The notes: generated from the letters alone by a model not told the origin. A stretch of DNA of 64,000 nucleotides from Cohnella sp. WQ 127256 (GCF_024519285.1 NZ_JAMZCY010000006.1:345293-409292); one strand, 5' to 3'. Counted from the first letter of the stretch, positions 34,911 through 45,088 are shown. A program made the numbers and translations.

Positions 34911-36011
34911 TTAGAAGGGCAGAAGAGTTGTCACGCGAAATCCCTTCGTCCCGTCAACGATGACGGTGCCCCCAGCGGAAGCTGCCCTTTCCTCCATCCC
35001 CGTAATACCGAGCCCTTTGACCACTTTGCCCGAGCCGATTCCATTGTCTGTCACGACTGCTTTAATGAATTTATTAAGGACATGGACCTCTATATGGATA
35101 CCGGACGCATTACCGTGCTTAAGCGAGTTTGTAATGGCCTCGATCATATTCTGTTGAATGATTTTCCACTGAATGGGCGTAATGATATCGATGTCACCTT
35201 CGTGGGCTAACGTAGCTGTCACGGCCTGTTTGGCAGAGAGCTCGTCCACCATTAACCGCAGCCTGTTGATGCCAAGCTCTTCCGACTTCGGTTTCTGGTC
35301 CTTCAGCGTCAGACGGATTCTCTCAAGCCCTTCCTTGGAGATAGAGATGGCGTTATGAAGAAGCTCTGAGGCTTTCATCTGATCGGTCGCGAGCAGTCTC
35401 CTGGAGGCTTCCATCTGTATGAGTGCTCCGGACATCGAATGTCCGATATCATCATGGATTTGCTGTGAAAGCCGATTACGTTCCTCCAGCTTGATCGTGT
35501 ACTCAGACTGGCGCATGTACTCGTTATTTTCGTTCAAAGATCGGGTAAGCTTCTGGATGTCTTCACGCATTTTCTCCTGCACACGGTAAACGCGAGCGAG
35601 TTTCTCCGTTGCTGCGTGCCCTCCAACGTGCAGGAGTAAGCTAAGGAAAGCTACTAACAGGTATATGGCAACTAAAGGGGAAGGAATAAGGGGGACCGGT
35701 AGGACAAATGCGAGCGCGAACCAGTTTTTGTTGCCGCCCAAAAGCCATGCGAGCTCGTACAAGCTAACGGGTAGCAGTAAAAGGAATAGCGGATCCAATT
35801 GATAGGCGCATGCGATAGTGAAGGTGGCAGATGCGACCACGAGCAGTCGGTTAGGAGTAGATTGTTTGAGGATGGGTACAGCGATATTTAAACAGAGGTA
35901 GATCAGAGAAGTAAGCAAATACCACGAGTCGACAGTAGGTGCCATGAAACAGGAAACTGCGATGATGTAGCAAAGTAAGCCTGCTTTATTGCCGATAATC
36001 CAAATATCCAT
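34911..36011 (-). CDS. sensor histidine kinase, DesK/LiaS type (LnrJ-like)
   Basis: A 366-residue membrane kinase. Residues 1-~135 contain about five to six hydrophobic segments with hardly any external loop, the intramembrane-sensing layout common in drug-response kinases. A coiled coil leads to a HisKA_3 domain with phospho-acceptor His186 in LSQQIHDDIGHSMSG, then a short ATPase domain with DNGIGSGKVVKGLGITGMEERA. It likely senses membrane-active compounds and phosphorylates the regulator encoded just upstream. AGGAG lies 12 bases before the ATG, overlapping the regulator stop. Confidence 0.85.
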   Translation of the reverse strand: MDIWIIGNKAGLLCYIIAVSCFMAPTVDSWYLLTSLIYLCLNIAVPILKQSTPNRLLVVASATFTIACAYQLDPLFLLLLPVSLYELAWLLGGNKNWFALAFVLPVPLIPSPLVAIYLLVAFLSLLLHVGGHAATEKLARVYRVQEKMREDIQKLTRSLNENNEYMRQSEYTIKLEERNRLSQQIHDDIGHSMSGALIQMEASRRLLATDQMKASELLHNAISISKEGLERIRLTLKDQKPKSEELGINRLRLMVDELSAKQAVTATLAHEGDIDIITPIQWKIIQQNMIEAITNSLKHGNASGIHIEVHVLNKFIKAVVTDNGIGSGKVVKGLGITGMEERAASAGGTVIVDGTKGFRVTTLLPF

Positions 36012-36025
36012 GTTATCAGAATCTC

Positions 36026-36733
36026 CTATCGATCCGACGTTCGCGCTTCGCCTGTTAAATAGTAAATGGCGATTTGCGTACGGTGCTCAAGGCCTGTTTT
36101 GTTCAGGATGGAAGTAATGTAATTGGCGATTGTCCCTTCGGAAATAAAGAGCCTCTTTGAAATCTCCTTATTGGTTAGGCCGTTGGCGATTTGTGCCATG
36201 ACACCGAGCTCGCGTTCCGTGAACAGGCTCCGATCTATTGCGCGATGACCTCCTGAAGTGTTGCGAGGAACTATTGGGAGCCCGGTGGGAGTGGGAGGAG
36301 TCTCACTCGCTGCACCGGACAGCCAATTAGACTTAATCTTATTCAGTACGACATCTTGAAGCACATGGTGATCATTGTGAACACTCTTGATAGCGTCGCG
36401 GATTTTGTCGGGGTCATTATTCTTAAGTAAATAACCGCGAGCTCCGGCTTTGACTGCTTCCAATATAAATTCATCGTCATCGAAGGTTGTGAGGATAAGC
36501 GATTTGACCTGGGTTTCCTCCGTCAGAATGCGGGTAGCTTCAACGCCGTTCATATTCGGCATCCTTACATCCATGAGCACGACATCAACCTTGTTGTTCC
36601 GACAGAACTCCACAGCTTCCGTGCCGTCTCCAACCGTGCCGACGACTTCGAATTGCTCGAAAGTGGTTAATATGATTTTCATACCTTCTCGTATGAAGGA
36701 ATTATCATCCGCGATGAGTACCTTTATCTTCAA
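36026..36733 (-). CDS. NarL/LuxR-type response regulator (LnrK-like)
   Basis: A 236-residue regulator with a receiver domain (IADDNSFIREG; phospho-acceptor Asp55 in LMDVRMPNMNG; Lys in LLKNNDPD) and a C-terminal LuxR helix-turn-helix (TERELGVMAQIANGLTNKEISKRLF). TTG 36733 is the likely start: GGGGAGGG sits about 9 bases upstream and translation begins MKIKVLIADD. The linker of ~55 residues is Pro/Ser rich. First gene of the regulator-kinase-ABC operon. Confidence 0.86.
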   Translation of the reverse strand: MKIKVLIADDNSFIREGMKIILTTFEQFEVVGTVGDGTEAVEFCRNNKVDVVLMDVRMPNMNGVEATRILTEETQVKSLILTTFDDDEFILEAVKAGARGYLLKNNDPDKIRDAIKSVHNDHHVLQDVVLNKIKSNWLSGAASETPPTPTGLPIVPRNTSGGHRAIDRSLFTERELGVMAQIANGLTNKEISKRLFISEGTIANYITSILNKTGLEHRTQIAIYYLTGEARTSDR

Positions 36734-36817
36734 CAGGTTAAACCCTCCCCACCAGGAAAATGTTGCCATATTTATCTTAGCTCATTATGATCAGGTGGGG
36801 AAGATAGAGGATTACAC

Positions 36818-36864
36818 AAAAACAGGCTGACCCGTGCAGTGATTGCCTGCATGGATCAGCCTGT
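36818..36864 (-). terminator. terminator of pbpG
   Basis: An 18-bp stem with two non-perfect pairs (ACAGGCTGA arm at 36822, complement ending 36864) is followed on the - strand by five T. Confidence 0.75.
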
Positions 36865-36877
36865 ATGGAGATTAGAA

Positions 36878-38926
36878 TTACTTCCGCCACCAGTTACGAA
36901 GCTTGCGCCATAGGGTGTGGTGATCGGATGCTTGCTCCCCAAGTTTCTCTGGTGTTGGCTCGGAAGAGGCGCAGGATTGTGTGGGCTCTGTTCCAGAGAG
37001 GAAAGTTTCCAACACCGTTTGACCTGTGCATCCTGGGGCGGAGAGTAGAGTAGTTGTGGGGTCCATATAGACACTGACAACTCCCTCTGGTACAGGAAAT
37101 ACATGCGAGGGCGTGTCAATGAGAGCACTCTCCATAAATTGTGCGAAAATAGGTGCAGCTCGATGGGCTTCGCTTGAAGTAATCGACCGACCGCGATCGT
37201 AGCCGACCCATACCGTTGTTGTTAGTTCTGTTGTATAGCCGACAATCCATGCATCGGAATCGGTTGTTCCTGTTTTTCCAGCCATTGGACGCTTTAGCAA
37301 ATTCGCCACTCGATGACCGGTCCCACCCCGATCAAATACACTTTCCATGAGACCGGTTGTCACGTAAGCTAATGCGGGTGAAATGATCTGCTCCTCTTGT
37401 GGATGAGCTTCATATAAGATTTTCCCGTTAGAGTCACGAATGCTAGTTATTGCGATAGGTTCTGCTCTACGTCCTTCATTCGCGAATACGGAGAAGGCGG
37501 AGGTCATTTCGAACGGACTGACAGGGAATGTTCCGAGGGCGAGAGACGGCACAGCCTTCAGGGAGGACGTGATACCGAGCTTGTGCGCCATCGTGATGAC
37601 TGCCTCTGGTCCTACTTGCATGATCGTGTTAACGGCGTAGATGTTATCAGACGCGGCAATGGCTTGGCGTAAGCTGATTTCCCCGTTGAAATAATGATTA
37701 TTGTAGTTGCTAGGACGGTAAATCTGGCGATTATGGTCAAAGTAGAAAAAAGTCGGCTCACTGCGATATCGGGTCGCTGGAGTGATCGAGTGCTGCTCCA
37801 AGGCGGTTGCGTATAGGATCGGCTTAAAGGAAGAGCCGGGCTGCCGAGTGTGCGCAAATACACGATTGAACTGATTATTGCGGTAATTCCGTCCTCCAAC
37901 CATCGCTTTGATATAGCCATTACGTGGGTCAATAGCGATCAATGCAGCTTGGAGCTCAGTGCTGCCGCCTTTGAGACCCTTCTTTACATTGGCTTCGGCT
38001 GCTTCCTGTATCCGGGCGTCAAGCGTTGTATGGATGGTAAGGCCGCCTTCGTTCATTAGCCGCTCATCTATGCCAATTTTCTCAATGGCGATTTTTTTCA
38101 CATAATCTGCGAAGTACGGGGCCGAACGCTCTTCTTCATCTGGCAGGGGCCGAATGTTTAGAGCTTCTTTAGCGGCGCGAGAGGCTTGCGACTTCGTGAG
38201 CTGTCCAATCTCCAGCATGGCTTGAAGCACTTTTCGTTGTCTAGTTTGAGAGTCGGCAAGATGCAGATGCGGCGAATAGTAGCGAGGGCCTTTCGGGATG
38301 CCAGCTAATAACGCGCTTTCTGCAAGGGTAAGCTGCTTGGCTGGTTTATTGAAATATAGCTTGGATGCTGCTTCAGCACCATAAGCCCCATGACCATAGT
38401 AAATTTGGTTCAAGTACAGCTCTAGGATTTCGTCCTTGGAATAGGTCTGCTCAAGTCTAGCGGCATACCAAGCCTCCTTGAGCTTACGTGTCCAAGTCCG
38501 TTCATGGGACAAATAGAGGTTGCGTGCGAGTTGCTGTGTTAAGGTGCTCGCTCCTTGCTGCTTGGACATGTTCCGCATATCCACCCATGCTGCTCTTGCA
38601 AGGCCGTGAAGATCGACACCTGCGTGTTCATAGAATCGTCGGTCTTCGACAGCAATAGTTGCTTTGATGAGCCACGGGGAAATGTCAGAGAGCTTAACGA
38701 TTTGACGGTGCACTCCATCCTGCAAGGATGCGAGTACCTGACCGTTCGTATCGACAATTTGTGTGGATTGCATAGTTGCTCCTGCTGGAAGGGGAGCGTA
38801 TCGAAGGAGTAGTAATCCGGTTCCGGCCAATGCCAGTAAGACGAGTAAAGTTAGCCAGCCAACTCTGCGCCTCATCTTACCCCACTGAGAGAGTGGACGC
38901 TGTTCAATACTTTCCTTTTCCTCCAT
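36878..38926 (-). CDS. pbpG: class A penicillin-binding protein (PbpG type)
   Basis: A 682-residue bifunctional peptidoglycan synthase. A short cytoplasmic tail and one membrane helix (~20-45) precede the GT51 glycosyltransferase domain (EDRRFYEHAGVD, then QGASTLTQQLARNLYLS) and the transpeptidase domain with SxxK PGSSFKPI, SxN in ASDNIYAV and KTGTT. Length matches B. subtilis PbpG (YwhE), which has a redundant role in spore wall synthesis, and the neighbours ywhD, speE and speB confirm it. AGGGG lies 9 bases before the ATG. Confidence 0.88.
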   Translation of the reverse strand: MEEKESIEQRPLSQWGKMRRRVGWLTLLVLLALAGTGLLLLRYAPLPAGATMQSTQIVDTNGQVLASLQDGVHRQIVKLSDISPWLIKATIAVEDRRFYEHAGVDLHGLARAAWVDMRNMSKQQGASTLTQQLARNLYLSHERTWTRKLKEAWYAARLEQTYSKDEILELYLNQIYYGHGAYGAEAASKLYFNKPAKQLTLAESALLAGIPKGPRYYSPHLHLADSQTRQRKVLQAMLEIGQLTKSQASRAAKEALNIRPLPDEEERSAPYFADYVKKIAIEKIGIDERLMNEGGLTIHTTLDARIQEAAEANVKKGLKGGSTELQAALIAIDPRNGYIKAMVGGRNYRNNQFNRVFAHTRQPGSSFKPILYATALEQHSITPATRYRSEPTFFYFDHNRQIYRPSNYNNHYFNGEISLRQAIAASDNIYAVNTIMQVGPEAVITMAHKLGITSSLKAVPSLALGTFPVSPFEMTSAFSVFANEGRRAEPIAITSIRDSNGKILYEAHPQEEQIISPALAYVTTGLMESVFDRGGTGHRVANLLKRPMAGKTGTTDSDAWIVGYTTELTTTVWVGYDRGRSITSSEAHRAAPIFAQFMESALIDTPSHVFPVPEGVVSVYMDPTTTLLSAPGCTGQTVLETFLSGTEPTQSCASSEPTPEKLGEQASDHHTLWRKLRNWWRK

Positions 38927-39099
38927 GAAGTCAGCCCCTAAATGTATGTGCCTGTCTCCTCATTTTGTCTGCGATAACGCAGAAAATTATTGATTTAGAG
39001 GGAAGCGTTACCTCTCTAGTATGGAAAAGGAACAAGGTCACTATTCCTTCAATTGGGTAAAGACATTGTATTGGCAAAATTAAATTACTGTTCAAACGG

Positions 39100-39127
39100 T
39101 TGCAATTTGGCGTTGATTTTATATAAT
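39100..39127 (+). promoter_or_regulatory. sigma-A promoter of speE-speB
   Basis: TTGCAA (39100-39105), 16-bp spacer, TATAAT (39122-39127), 58 bp before the speE start. Confidence 0.68.
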
Positions 39128-39185
39128 ACATCTAGTTTGGTACAATATTACGATAGCATGTTAGCTCATAGAGAGTAGGGATCGC

Positions 39186-40022
39186 ATGTCTTCTATGGAA
39201 CTGTGGTATACGGAGAAGCAAACCGAGAATTTCGGTATAACAATGAAAATTAAACAAACAATGGTTCACGAACAAACGGATTTTCAAGAGCTGGCGATGA
39301 TCGAAACCGAGGAGTACGGTAACATGCTCGTGCTGGACGGAATGGTCATGACAACGGAGAAGGACGAGTTTGTCTATCATGAAATGGTCGCACATCCGGC
39401 ACTGTTCACGCATCCAAACCCTGAGAATGTTCTCGTGGTAGGCGGCGGAGACGGTGGCGTAATTCGAGAAGTGCTTAAGCATCCGCAAGTGAAGAAAGCG
39501 GTTCTTGTCGATATCGATGGAAAAGTAATTGAATACTCGAAGCAATATTTGCCTTCTATTGCGGGTAAATTGGAAGACCCTCGTGTCGAAGTGATCGTTA
39601 ACGACGGATATATGCACATCCATGATCATAAAAATACATATGATGTCATCATGGTTGATTCCACTGAACCTGTGGGTCCTGCTGTAAACCTGTTTACTAA
39701 GGGCTTCTACACAGGTATCTATGACGCGTTAAAGGAAGACGGCATTTTCGTGGCGCAAACGGACAACCCTTGGTTCAAAGCGGACCTGATCCAAAGCGTC
39801 AATCGCGATGTTAAGGAAGTTTTCCCGATCGTTCGCGTATACATTGCTAACATTCCGACTTACCCAAGCGGCTTGTGGACATTCACAATGGGCAGCAAAA
39901 AGCATGATCCACTCGCTGTTGATGAGACTAAGATTCCAGAGCTCGACACTAAATATTACACGCCACGCCTGCACAAAGCAGCGTTCGTGCTTCCTAAGTT
40001 CGTTGAAGATTTGACGAAATAA
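39186..40022 (+). CDS. speE: spermidine synthase
   Basis: A 278-residue aminopropyltransferase that makes spermidine from putrescine and decarboxylated S-adenosylmethionine. It shows the family start [18 protein letters not shown], the GGGDGG cofactor loop ([17 protein letters not shown]) and the catalytic region DSTEPVGPA. It is followed after 49 bp by speB, giving the usual speE-speB polyamine pair. AGGGA precedes the ATG. Confidence 0.95.
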   Translation: MSSMELWYTEKQTENFGITMKIKQTMVHEQTDFQELAMIETEEYGNMLVLDGMVMTTEKDEFVYHEMVAHPALFTHPNPENVLVVGGGDGGVIREVLKHPQVKKAVLVDIDGKVIEYSKQYLPSIAGKLEDPRVEVIVNDGYMHIHDHKNTYDVIMVDSTEPVGPAVNLFTKGFYTGIYDALKEDGIFVAQTDNPWFKADLIQSVNRDVKEVFPIVRVYIANIPTYPSGLWTFTMGSKKHDPLAVDETKIPELDTKYYTPRLHKAAFVLPKFVEDLTK

Positions 40023-40071
40023 GTTTGTGCTTGATCGTTAAGAGATCATTTACCATCAAAGGAGATTTATC

Positions 40072-40944
40072 ATGCGCTTAAATCAAGCTTATTCCGGCAA
40101 TGTGTTCATCTGCAGCTCCGATGACTATGCCGCTTCTAAAGCCGTCATCTACGGAATGCCGATGGACTATACCGTATCCTTCCGCCCTGGATCCCGATTT
40201 GGCCCAGGCAGAATCCGTGAAGCTTCCGTTGGATTGGAAGAATATAGCCCCTACTTGGATCGCAGTATCGTAGACCTAGAGTACTTCGATGCCGGTGATC
40301 TCATGCTCCCTTTCGGCAACGCAGCGAAAAGTCTAGACATAATCGGAGATTTCGTTCGTGGTGTTCTGGCGGACGACAAAATCCCTGTAGGTCTCGGCGG
40401 CGAGCATCTCGTCAGCTGGCCAGTTATTCAAGAGGTGTACAAGAAGTATCCGGATCTCGCCATTATCCACTTTGACGCTCATACGGATTTGCGGGAAGAT
40501 TATGAAGGGGAGCCACTTTCTCACTCCACGCCATTGCGTAAAGCGGCAGAGCTGATGGGGCCGACCAACATTTATCAATTCGGTATTCGTTCGGGCTCCA
40601 AGGAAGATTGGACGTACGCTCAGCAATCAGGCATCCATTTCCATCCGTTCGAGGTAGCCGAGCCATTGAAGCGGGAGCTTCCATCCCTCGAAGGTCGTCC
40701 CGTTTATGTGACGATTGATATTGATGTCCTCGATCCTTCTGCGGCTCCGGGTACAGGAACGACTGAAGCCGGTGGCATTACGTCGAAGGAACTGCTTGAA
40801 GCTGTGCATGCAATCGCTCGTTCCGGTGTGAACGTCGTTGGATTTGACCTCGTTGAGGTGGCTCCTATTTACGATCCGACGGAAATGACGCCTATCGTCG
40901 CTTCGAAGATCATTCGGGAAATGCTGCTTGGATTTGTGAAGTGA
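40072..40944 (+). CDS. speB: agmatinase
   Basis: A 290-residue ureohydrolase that turns agmatine into putrescine and urea, supplying SpeE. Manganese ligands are in GGEHLVSWP, HFDAHTDLRE and TIDIDVLDPSAAPGTGT. A good AAAGGAGA ribosome site precedes the ATG. Last gene before a terminator. Confidence 0.95.
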   Translation: MRLNQAYSGNVFICSSDDYAASKAVIYGMPMDYTVSFRPGSRFGPGRIREASVGLEEYSPYLDRSIVDLEYFDAGDLMLPFGNAAKSLDIIGDFVRGVLADDKIPVGLGGEHLVSWPVIQEVYKKYPDLAIIHFDAHTDLREDYEGEPLSHSTPLRKAAELMGPTNIYQFGIRSGSKEDWTYAQQSGIHFHPFEVAEPLKRELPSLEGRPVYVTIDIDVLDPSAAPGTGTTEAGGITSKELLEAVHAIARSGVNVVGFDLVEVAPIYDPTEMTPIVASKIIREMLLGFVK

Positions 40945-40967
40945 TCTAACACAAATATCGTTATTGG

Positions 40968-41010
40968 CCTCCGGGTGTTGCAGAAATGCAGACGCTCGGA
41001 GGTTTTTTTG
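40968..41010 (+). terminator. terminator of speE-speB
   Basis: An 11-12-bp stem with G-U pairs (CCTCCGGGTGTT with GACGCTCGGAGG) followed by seven T. Confidence 0.82.
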
Positions 41011-41124
41011 TATATTTATCTGACACCAACACTCAATTGGAAGATTATGTCTTCATACTCTGTGAGCATGTGTTACAATATCTGACACATAGAGATGTTT
41101 AATCATGGGATATGGGGTGGCGGG

Positions 41125-43368
41125 ATGTTTGGATGGCTAGGGTGGAAGCAAGGGCTACCGTTGTGGTGGTCTTCTCGTTTGAACTCGCAATTGACAGAAG
41201 ATGTAGAGGACATCTTCGAAGGGATTGCAGAAACTCGGGTTCAGGTGCTTAAAGATTGGACGGGAGAATATTGGAGGCATTTGGAGCGGCTGGTCGATCA
41301 GATGGCTTCAACAAACACTCTAGCAGTGCAAGCCGGAAAAACCGGGAGTGCGGAGGGGGATAACGGCTGTCCAGAAGCGTGGGATCGGTTGTTCATGGCT
41401 GCTTATTCGCGGGCTTCTGACTTGACGGAAATTTTCTTGATAGATGCTAATGGCACGGTTATCTCATCGACACATTCAGACCACCTTGGGCACGAATACG
41501 GCGTGGGATCACTTATTTCTGAAGGCTTAGATTACTCACGGGGCGAGGGAGAAGTTCGTAAATGCCTCTTTGGTCCTTATCGTGACGAGATGACACTCGA
41601 GATTGGCCCGCGTTCCTCCCCTTTTCATGACAAGATGACGCTATTGTTCATTCAACCCGTCATTAAGGAGGGAGTTTGGTCTGGTGCGTTGTGCGCTCGC
41701 ATCCCTAATGACGTTATTGGAGACTTGATCCAGAGAGAATCAGGCCACGTATACCCGGATTCCGGAGACAACTATATTTTCATGGCAAAGCCTGCTCTGA
41801 ATAAACAAATTGCGCTAGGAACAGCTCTGTCGCGTAGTCGGTTCGAGGATCGGACCTTCACGCATGGGGAAAATCTCAAGGATGGTGTAAAGACGGACTG
41901 GGGAGTCGTAACGGTGAAGGAGCATACGGAATTGGAGCTCGTGTTCACCGATCCAGCAACGGGCGAGCTTCATCCGGGAGTGGCGAATACGATCCGAAAT
42001 GGGAGCAACCTGTTCGTGAATTTTCCAGGATATTCGGATTACCGGCACATTTCGGTTATTGGTAAAGGGGTTACGTTTCAATTGCCTCATTGTCCAGACG
42101 TCTGGGGGATGATGTGCGAAGGGGATTTGGAGGAGGTTTACCGAATTAGAGGTATTGCCATTCGTCAGCTCCTGCCTCATGCCACGCTTATGGGTAGCTT
42201 CGGGATCGTAAGTGCGATAGTGCTTTACTTAATTGCCAATAGTGCCTCTGTGCTCTCTATCGCCTTATCCGCATTGGCTTTAAATATCATGTGCGGCTTC
42301 TTCGTGGTGAGTATGGTTCATCGACGGACGAATCGAACCATCGTCAATCCGATTCGGAAAATTAGCCGATTCATTCGTATTAACGCAGAAGGGAAGGGCG
42401 ATCTCACCCAACGTCTGGATACGGAACAGTTCGATAACGATGAATCGCGTGAGCTGGCTAAATGGATCAACAACATGATCGACTCCCTAGAAGGAATCAT
42501 GCTCAAGGTTAGCGTGGCTGCGGGGGATGTATCCTCGAGTCAACAGCTGCTTAGTGAGTCGACGGTCACGACAGCCTCTTCAACGGAGCGTGTCAGTGTT
42601 AAGATCAACGACATGCTGCGAAGCATCCGAAGACAGCTTAAGGATATTGATATCGCTAAGGATGTTGCGGATGAGATGCGCCAGACGTTGCATATGCTTG
42701 AGGAGAAGGCTTCGCGGCAAATTTCAATCGCACAGGGTGAAGTTGGACGGATCGGGGATAAAATGACGGAGATATCCGTCCGAGTAGCCGATACGAACAA
42801 GACGATAAGCGTCTTCATGGACACGGCAAACGAAATTCGTGATGTTTTGGACGTCATTAAGGAAATATCATCACAGACAAACCTGCTTGCGCTAAATGCA
42901 GCTATTGAAGCGGCGAGAGTCGGTGAGCATGGCAGAGGCTTTGCGGTTGTCGCGAACGAGATTCGTAAGCTGGCAAATATGACTCGTCAATCCACGGAAG
43001 AGGTTAATGGCTTTGTTGAGAAAATCTCAATGCATGCACAAGAAGCATATTCTTCGATTACCGAAGGGACGAAGGTTGTGTTAGAAGGGAATGAGCTGGT
43101 CGCAACAGCAACGGTAACGTTAGGAGATGCGCAAGCGGATGATACCCTTAAGACACAAGTCATCGATGAGGTAGTTCTCTTGATGGAGAAGGTTGCTAAA
43201 GTCAGCATCGAGAACCGTACCATCTCCACGGAGGTGGAGGGTAGGGTTCAAGAGCTGCTTACGGATATTATGGGTGTTAGACACACTTCGAATAATGTTG
43301 GGGCGATAACGGCGTTCATGCAGCAGCTCGTCGGCCAATTTCGGCTAAGCGAGACGGGCAAGAGATAG
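41125..43368 (+). CDS. MCP-like receptor with N-terminal sensor and membrane hairpin
   Basis: About 747 residues. Residues 1-~350 are a sensor region with Cache/PDC-like features (AEIFLIDANGTVISSTHSDHLGHEYG is of that kind). Only then come two adjacent membrane segments (about 355-410: LMGSFGIVSAIVLYLIANSASVLSIALSALALNIMCGFFVV), a HAMP-like stretch (NPIRKISRFIRINAEGKGDLTQRL) and an MCP signalling coil with the tip [22 protein letters not shown]. No membrane helix precedes the sensor, so it is probably cytoplasmic. ATG 41125 fits GGGGTGG just upstream; ATG 41095 is an alternative with a poorer site. Stimulus unknown. Confidence 0.75.
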   Translation: MFGWLGWKQGLPLWWSSRLNSQLTEDVEDIFEGIAETRVQVLKDWTGEYWRHLERLVDQMASTNTLAVQAGKTGSAEGDNGCPEAWDRLFMAAYSRASDLTEIFLIDANGTVISSTHSDHLGHEYGVGSLISEGLDYSRGEGEVRKCLFGPYRDEMTLEIGPRSSPFHDKMTLLFIQPVIKEGVWSGALCARIPNDVIGDLIQRESGHVYPDSGDNYIFMAKPALNKQIALGTALSRSRFEDRTFTHGENLKDGVKTDWGVVTVKEHTELELVFTDPATGELHPGVANTIRNGSNLFVNFPGYSDYRHISVIGKGVTFQLPHCPDVWGMMCEGDLEEVYRIRGIAIRQLLPHATLMGSFGIVSAIVLYLIANSASVLSIALSALALNIMCGFFVVSMVHRRTNRTIVNPIRKISRFIRINAEGKGDLTQRLDTEQFDNDESRELAKWINNMIDSLEGIMLKVSVAAGDVSSSQQLLSESTVTTASSTERVSVKINDMLRSIRRQLKDIDIAKDVADEMRQTLHMLEEKASRQISIAQGEVGRIGDKMTEISVRVADTNKTISVFMDTANEIRDVLDVIKEISSQTNLLALNAAIEAARVGEHGRGFAVVANEIRKLANMTRQSTEEVNGFVEKISMHAQEAYSSITEGTKVVLEGNELVATATVTLGDAQADDTLKTQVIDEVVLLMEKVAKVSIENRTISTEVEGRVQELLTDIMGVRHTSNNVGAITAFMQQLVGQFRLSETGKR

Positions 43369-43387
43369 GGTGAGCTTGCTGTCTTAC

Positions 43388-45088
43388 CTACATCTGTGTT
43401 GGAGCTTCGATTCCAAGTAGGCCGAGCCCGTGTTTCAATACATTGGCAACGGCTGCAGCAAGGCTGAGCTTGGATAACATCTCAGATTCATCCGCTTCAT
43501 CGACGACGATTTTTCCGGAGTTGTAGAAGCGGTTGAAGTCCTTCGCCAAGTTCAGCAGAAATCTTGCGATAACGAAGGGCTCATTGTCACGGACAGCTTC
43601 TTGTAGTGTGGATTCGTATTGGGACAGCGTCTTGAGGCATTCCCATGCTGAATCAGACGAAAGATGTACTCCGTCTTGGGGGTGGCTGTCGTACAATTCG
43701 GCATATTTGCCTCTTTTGAGCAAAGTGCATATCCGTGCATGGGTGTATTGGAGGTAAGGCCCAGTTTCTCCATCGAAGCTGACTGCGTCCTCTAGATTAA
43801 AATCCACTGATAGCTGGCGGTGGTGCTTCAGATCGCCGAATATAATCGCACCAACGCCGACCGCTTCTGCGGTTTTTTCTTTATCCAATAGCTCGGGGTT
43901 TTTCTCGTTAATGATCTGCAATGCTCTTTGAACGGCTTCGTCGAGCACCTCTTCGAGGAAAACAACCTTGCCTTTGCGAGTGGACATCTTCTTCCCGTTT
44001 ACGGTCATTAAACCGAAAGGGATATGCCGACATGCCTTGGACCAACCCTGCCCCATCTTGCCCAGAACGGAAAAAACCTGCTGAAAGTGCAAGCTTTGCT
44101 CAGCACCAACAACGTACAGAATAGAATCTGCGTGAAGAGCTTCTCTTCTATATAGAGCTGTGGCGAGATCCCGAACGGCGTATATCGTCGAGCCATCCTT
44201 CTTGAGGATGAGGCATGGAGGGAGCTCTTGCTCCTCGAGACGCACAATTTGTGCGCCATCGCTCTCTTCAAGCAAAGATAACTCCTTCAACTTGTGAACG
44301 ACAGCGTCTGTTTTGTCATTGTAGAAGCTTTCTCCGGTGAAATGGTCGAAGCTCACACCCAAGCGCTCATACACCCGATGGAATTCCTTCATACTCTCAT
44401 CGACGAAATACTGCCATTGTTCACGAAGATCGGGGTCACCCTGTTCAAGCATCGTGAAAGCTTGCCGAGCCTCATCCTCTAAGATGGGGTCATTATCGGT
44501 CTCTTCATGGAACTTTACATAGAGCCGCAAGCTTTCTTTGATTGGCTCCTGCTCGAGAGCTTGACGGCTCCCCCATCTTCTGAAGGCGACAATAAGCTTG
44601 CCGAATTGTGTTCCCCAATCTCCCAAATGATTAACATTAACGACTTCGTGACCCGTAGCGCGGTACAGATTGACGAGAGCGTTGCCGATCATGGTTGAAC
44701 GAAGATGTCCAATACCGAAGGGCTTGGCGATATTGGGTGATGACATATCTATGATGACGTGCTTACCAAGACCGACGTTCGAGTGTCCGTAGTTTTCTTC
44801 GAGCGCTTTAACGACGATATCGCTTTTCCAATGGTCAGCTTGAAAGAAAAGGTTCAAAAATCCTCCAAGGGCAATTGCTCGGATGTCGGTCTGATCGGCA
44901 TTGATTCGCTCAGCTAGCTGAGCGGCAATGATCTGCGGGGCTTGCTTATAGGCCTTCGCGAATGTAAAACAGGGTAAAGAAACGTCTCCCATATCCTTCT
45001 GGGGTGGAACTTCTAGCTTAGCAAGCAATTCGGTTGGTGATATAGAAAGATAAGGGGCCACTAACGATGACGCAACCTTCATTAACAT
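43388..45088 (-). CDS. second arginyl-tRNA synthetase (ArgS2 type), T-box controlled
   Basis: A 566-residue class I ArgRS. The HIGH motif appears as GIGH (KPFGIGHLRSTMIGNAL) and KMSKS as KKMSTRKGKVV, so it belongs to a different ArgRS lineage from the housekeeping copy at 45922. The N-terminal Add-1 domain and the C-terminal anticodon domain (DAVSFDGETGPYLQYTHARICTLL onward) are complete, and no key residue is missing, so it should be active. AGGAGGG lies 9 bases before the ATG. The leader carries a T-box with an Arg codon, so uncharged tRNA-Arg would induce it. It may be a backup or drug-resistant form. Confidence 0.9.
   Translation of the reverse strand: MLMKVASSLVAPYLSISPTELLAKLEVPPQKDMGDVSLPCFTFAKAYKQAPQIIAAQLAERINADQTDIRAIALGGFLNLFFQADHWKSDIVVKALEENYGHSNVGLGKHVIIDMSSPNIAKPFGIGHLRSTMIGNALVNLYRATGHEVVNVNHLGDWGTQFGKLIVAFRRWGSRQALEQEPIKESLRLYVKFHEETDNDPILEDEARQAFTMLEQGDPDLREQWQYFVDESMKEFHRVYERLGVSFDHFTGESFYNDKTDAVVHKLKELSLLEESDGAQIVRLEEQELPPCLILKKDGSTIYAVRDLATALYRREALHADSILYVVGAEQSLHFQQVFSVLGKMGQGWSKACRHIPFGLMTVNGKKMSTRKGKVVFLEEVLDEAVQRALQIINEKNPELLDKEKTAEAVGVGAIIFGDLKHHRQLSVDFNLEDAVSFDGETGPYLQYTHARICTLLKRGKYAELYDSHPQDGVHLSSDSAWECLKTLSQYESTLQEAVRDNEPFVIARFLLNLAKDFNRFYNSGKIVVDEADESEMLSKLSLAAAVANVLKHGLGLLGIEAPTQM

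Noticed and set aside
39132..39629. 165-codon open frame antisense to speE
   Set aside because: It covers the speE promoter and coding region on the other strand, has no ribosome site and His/Arg-rich composition typical of antisense shadows.
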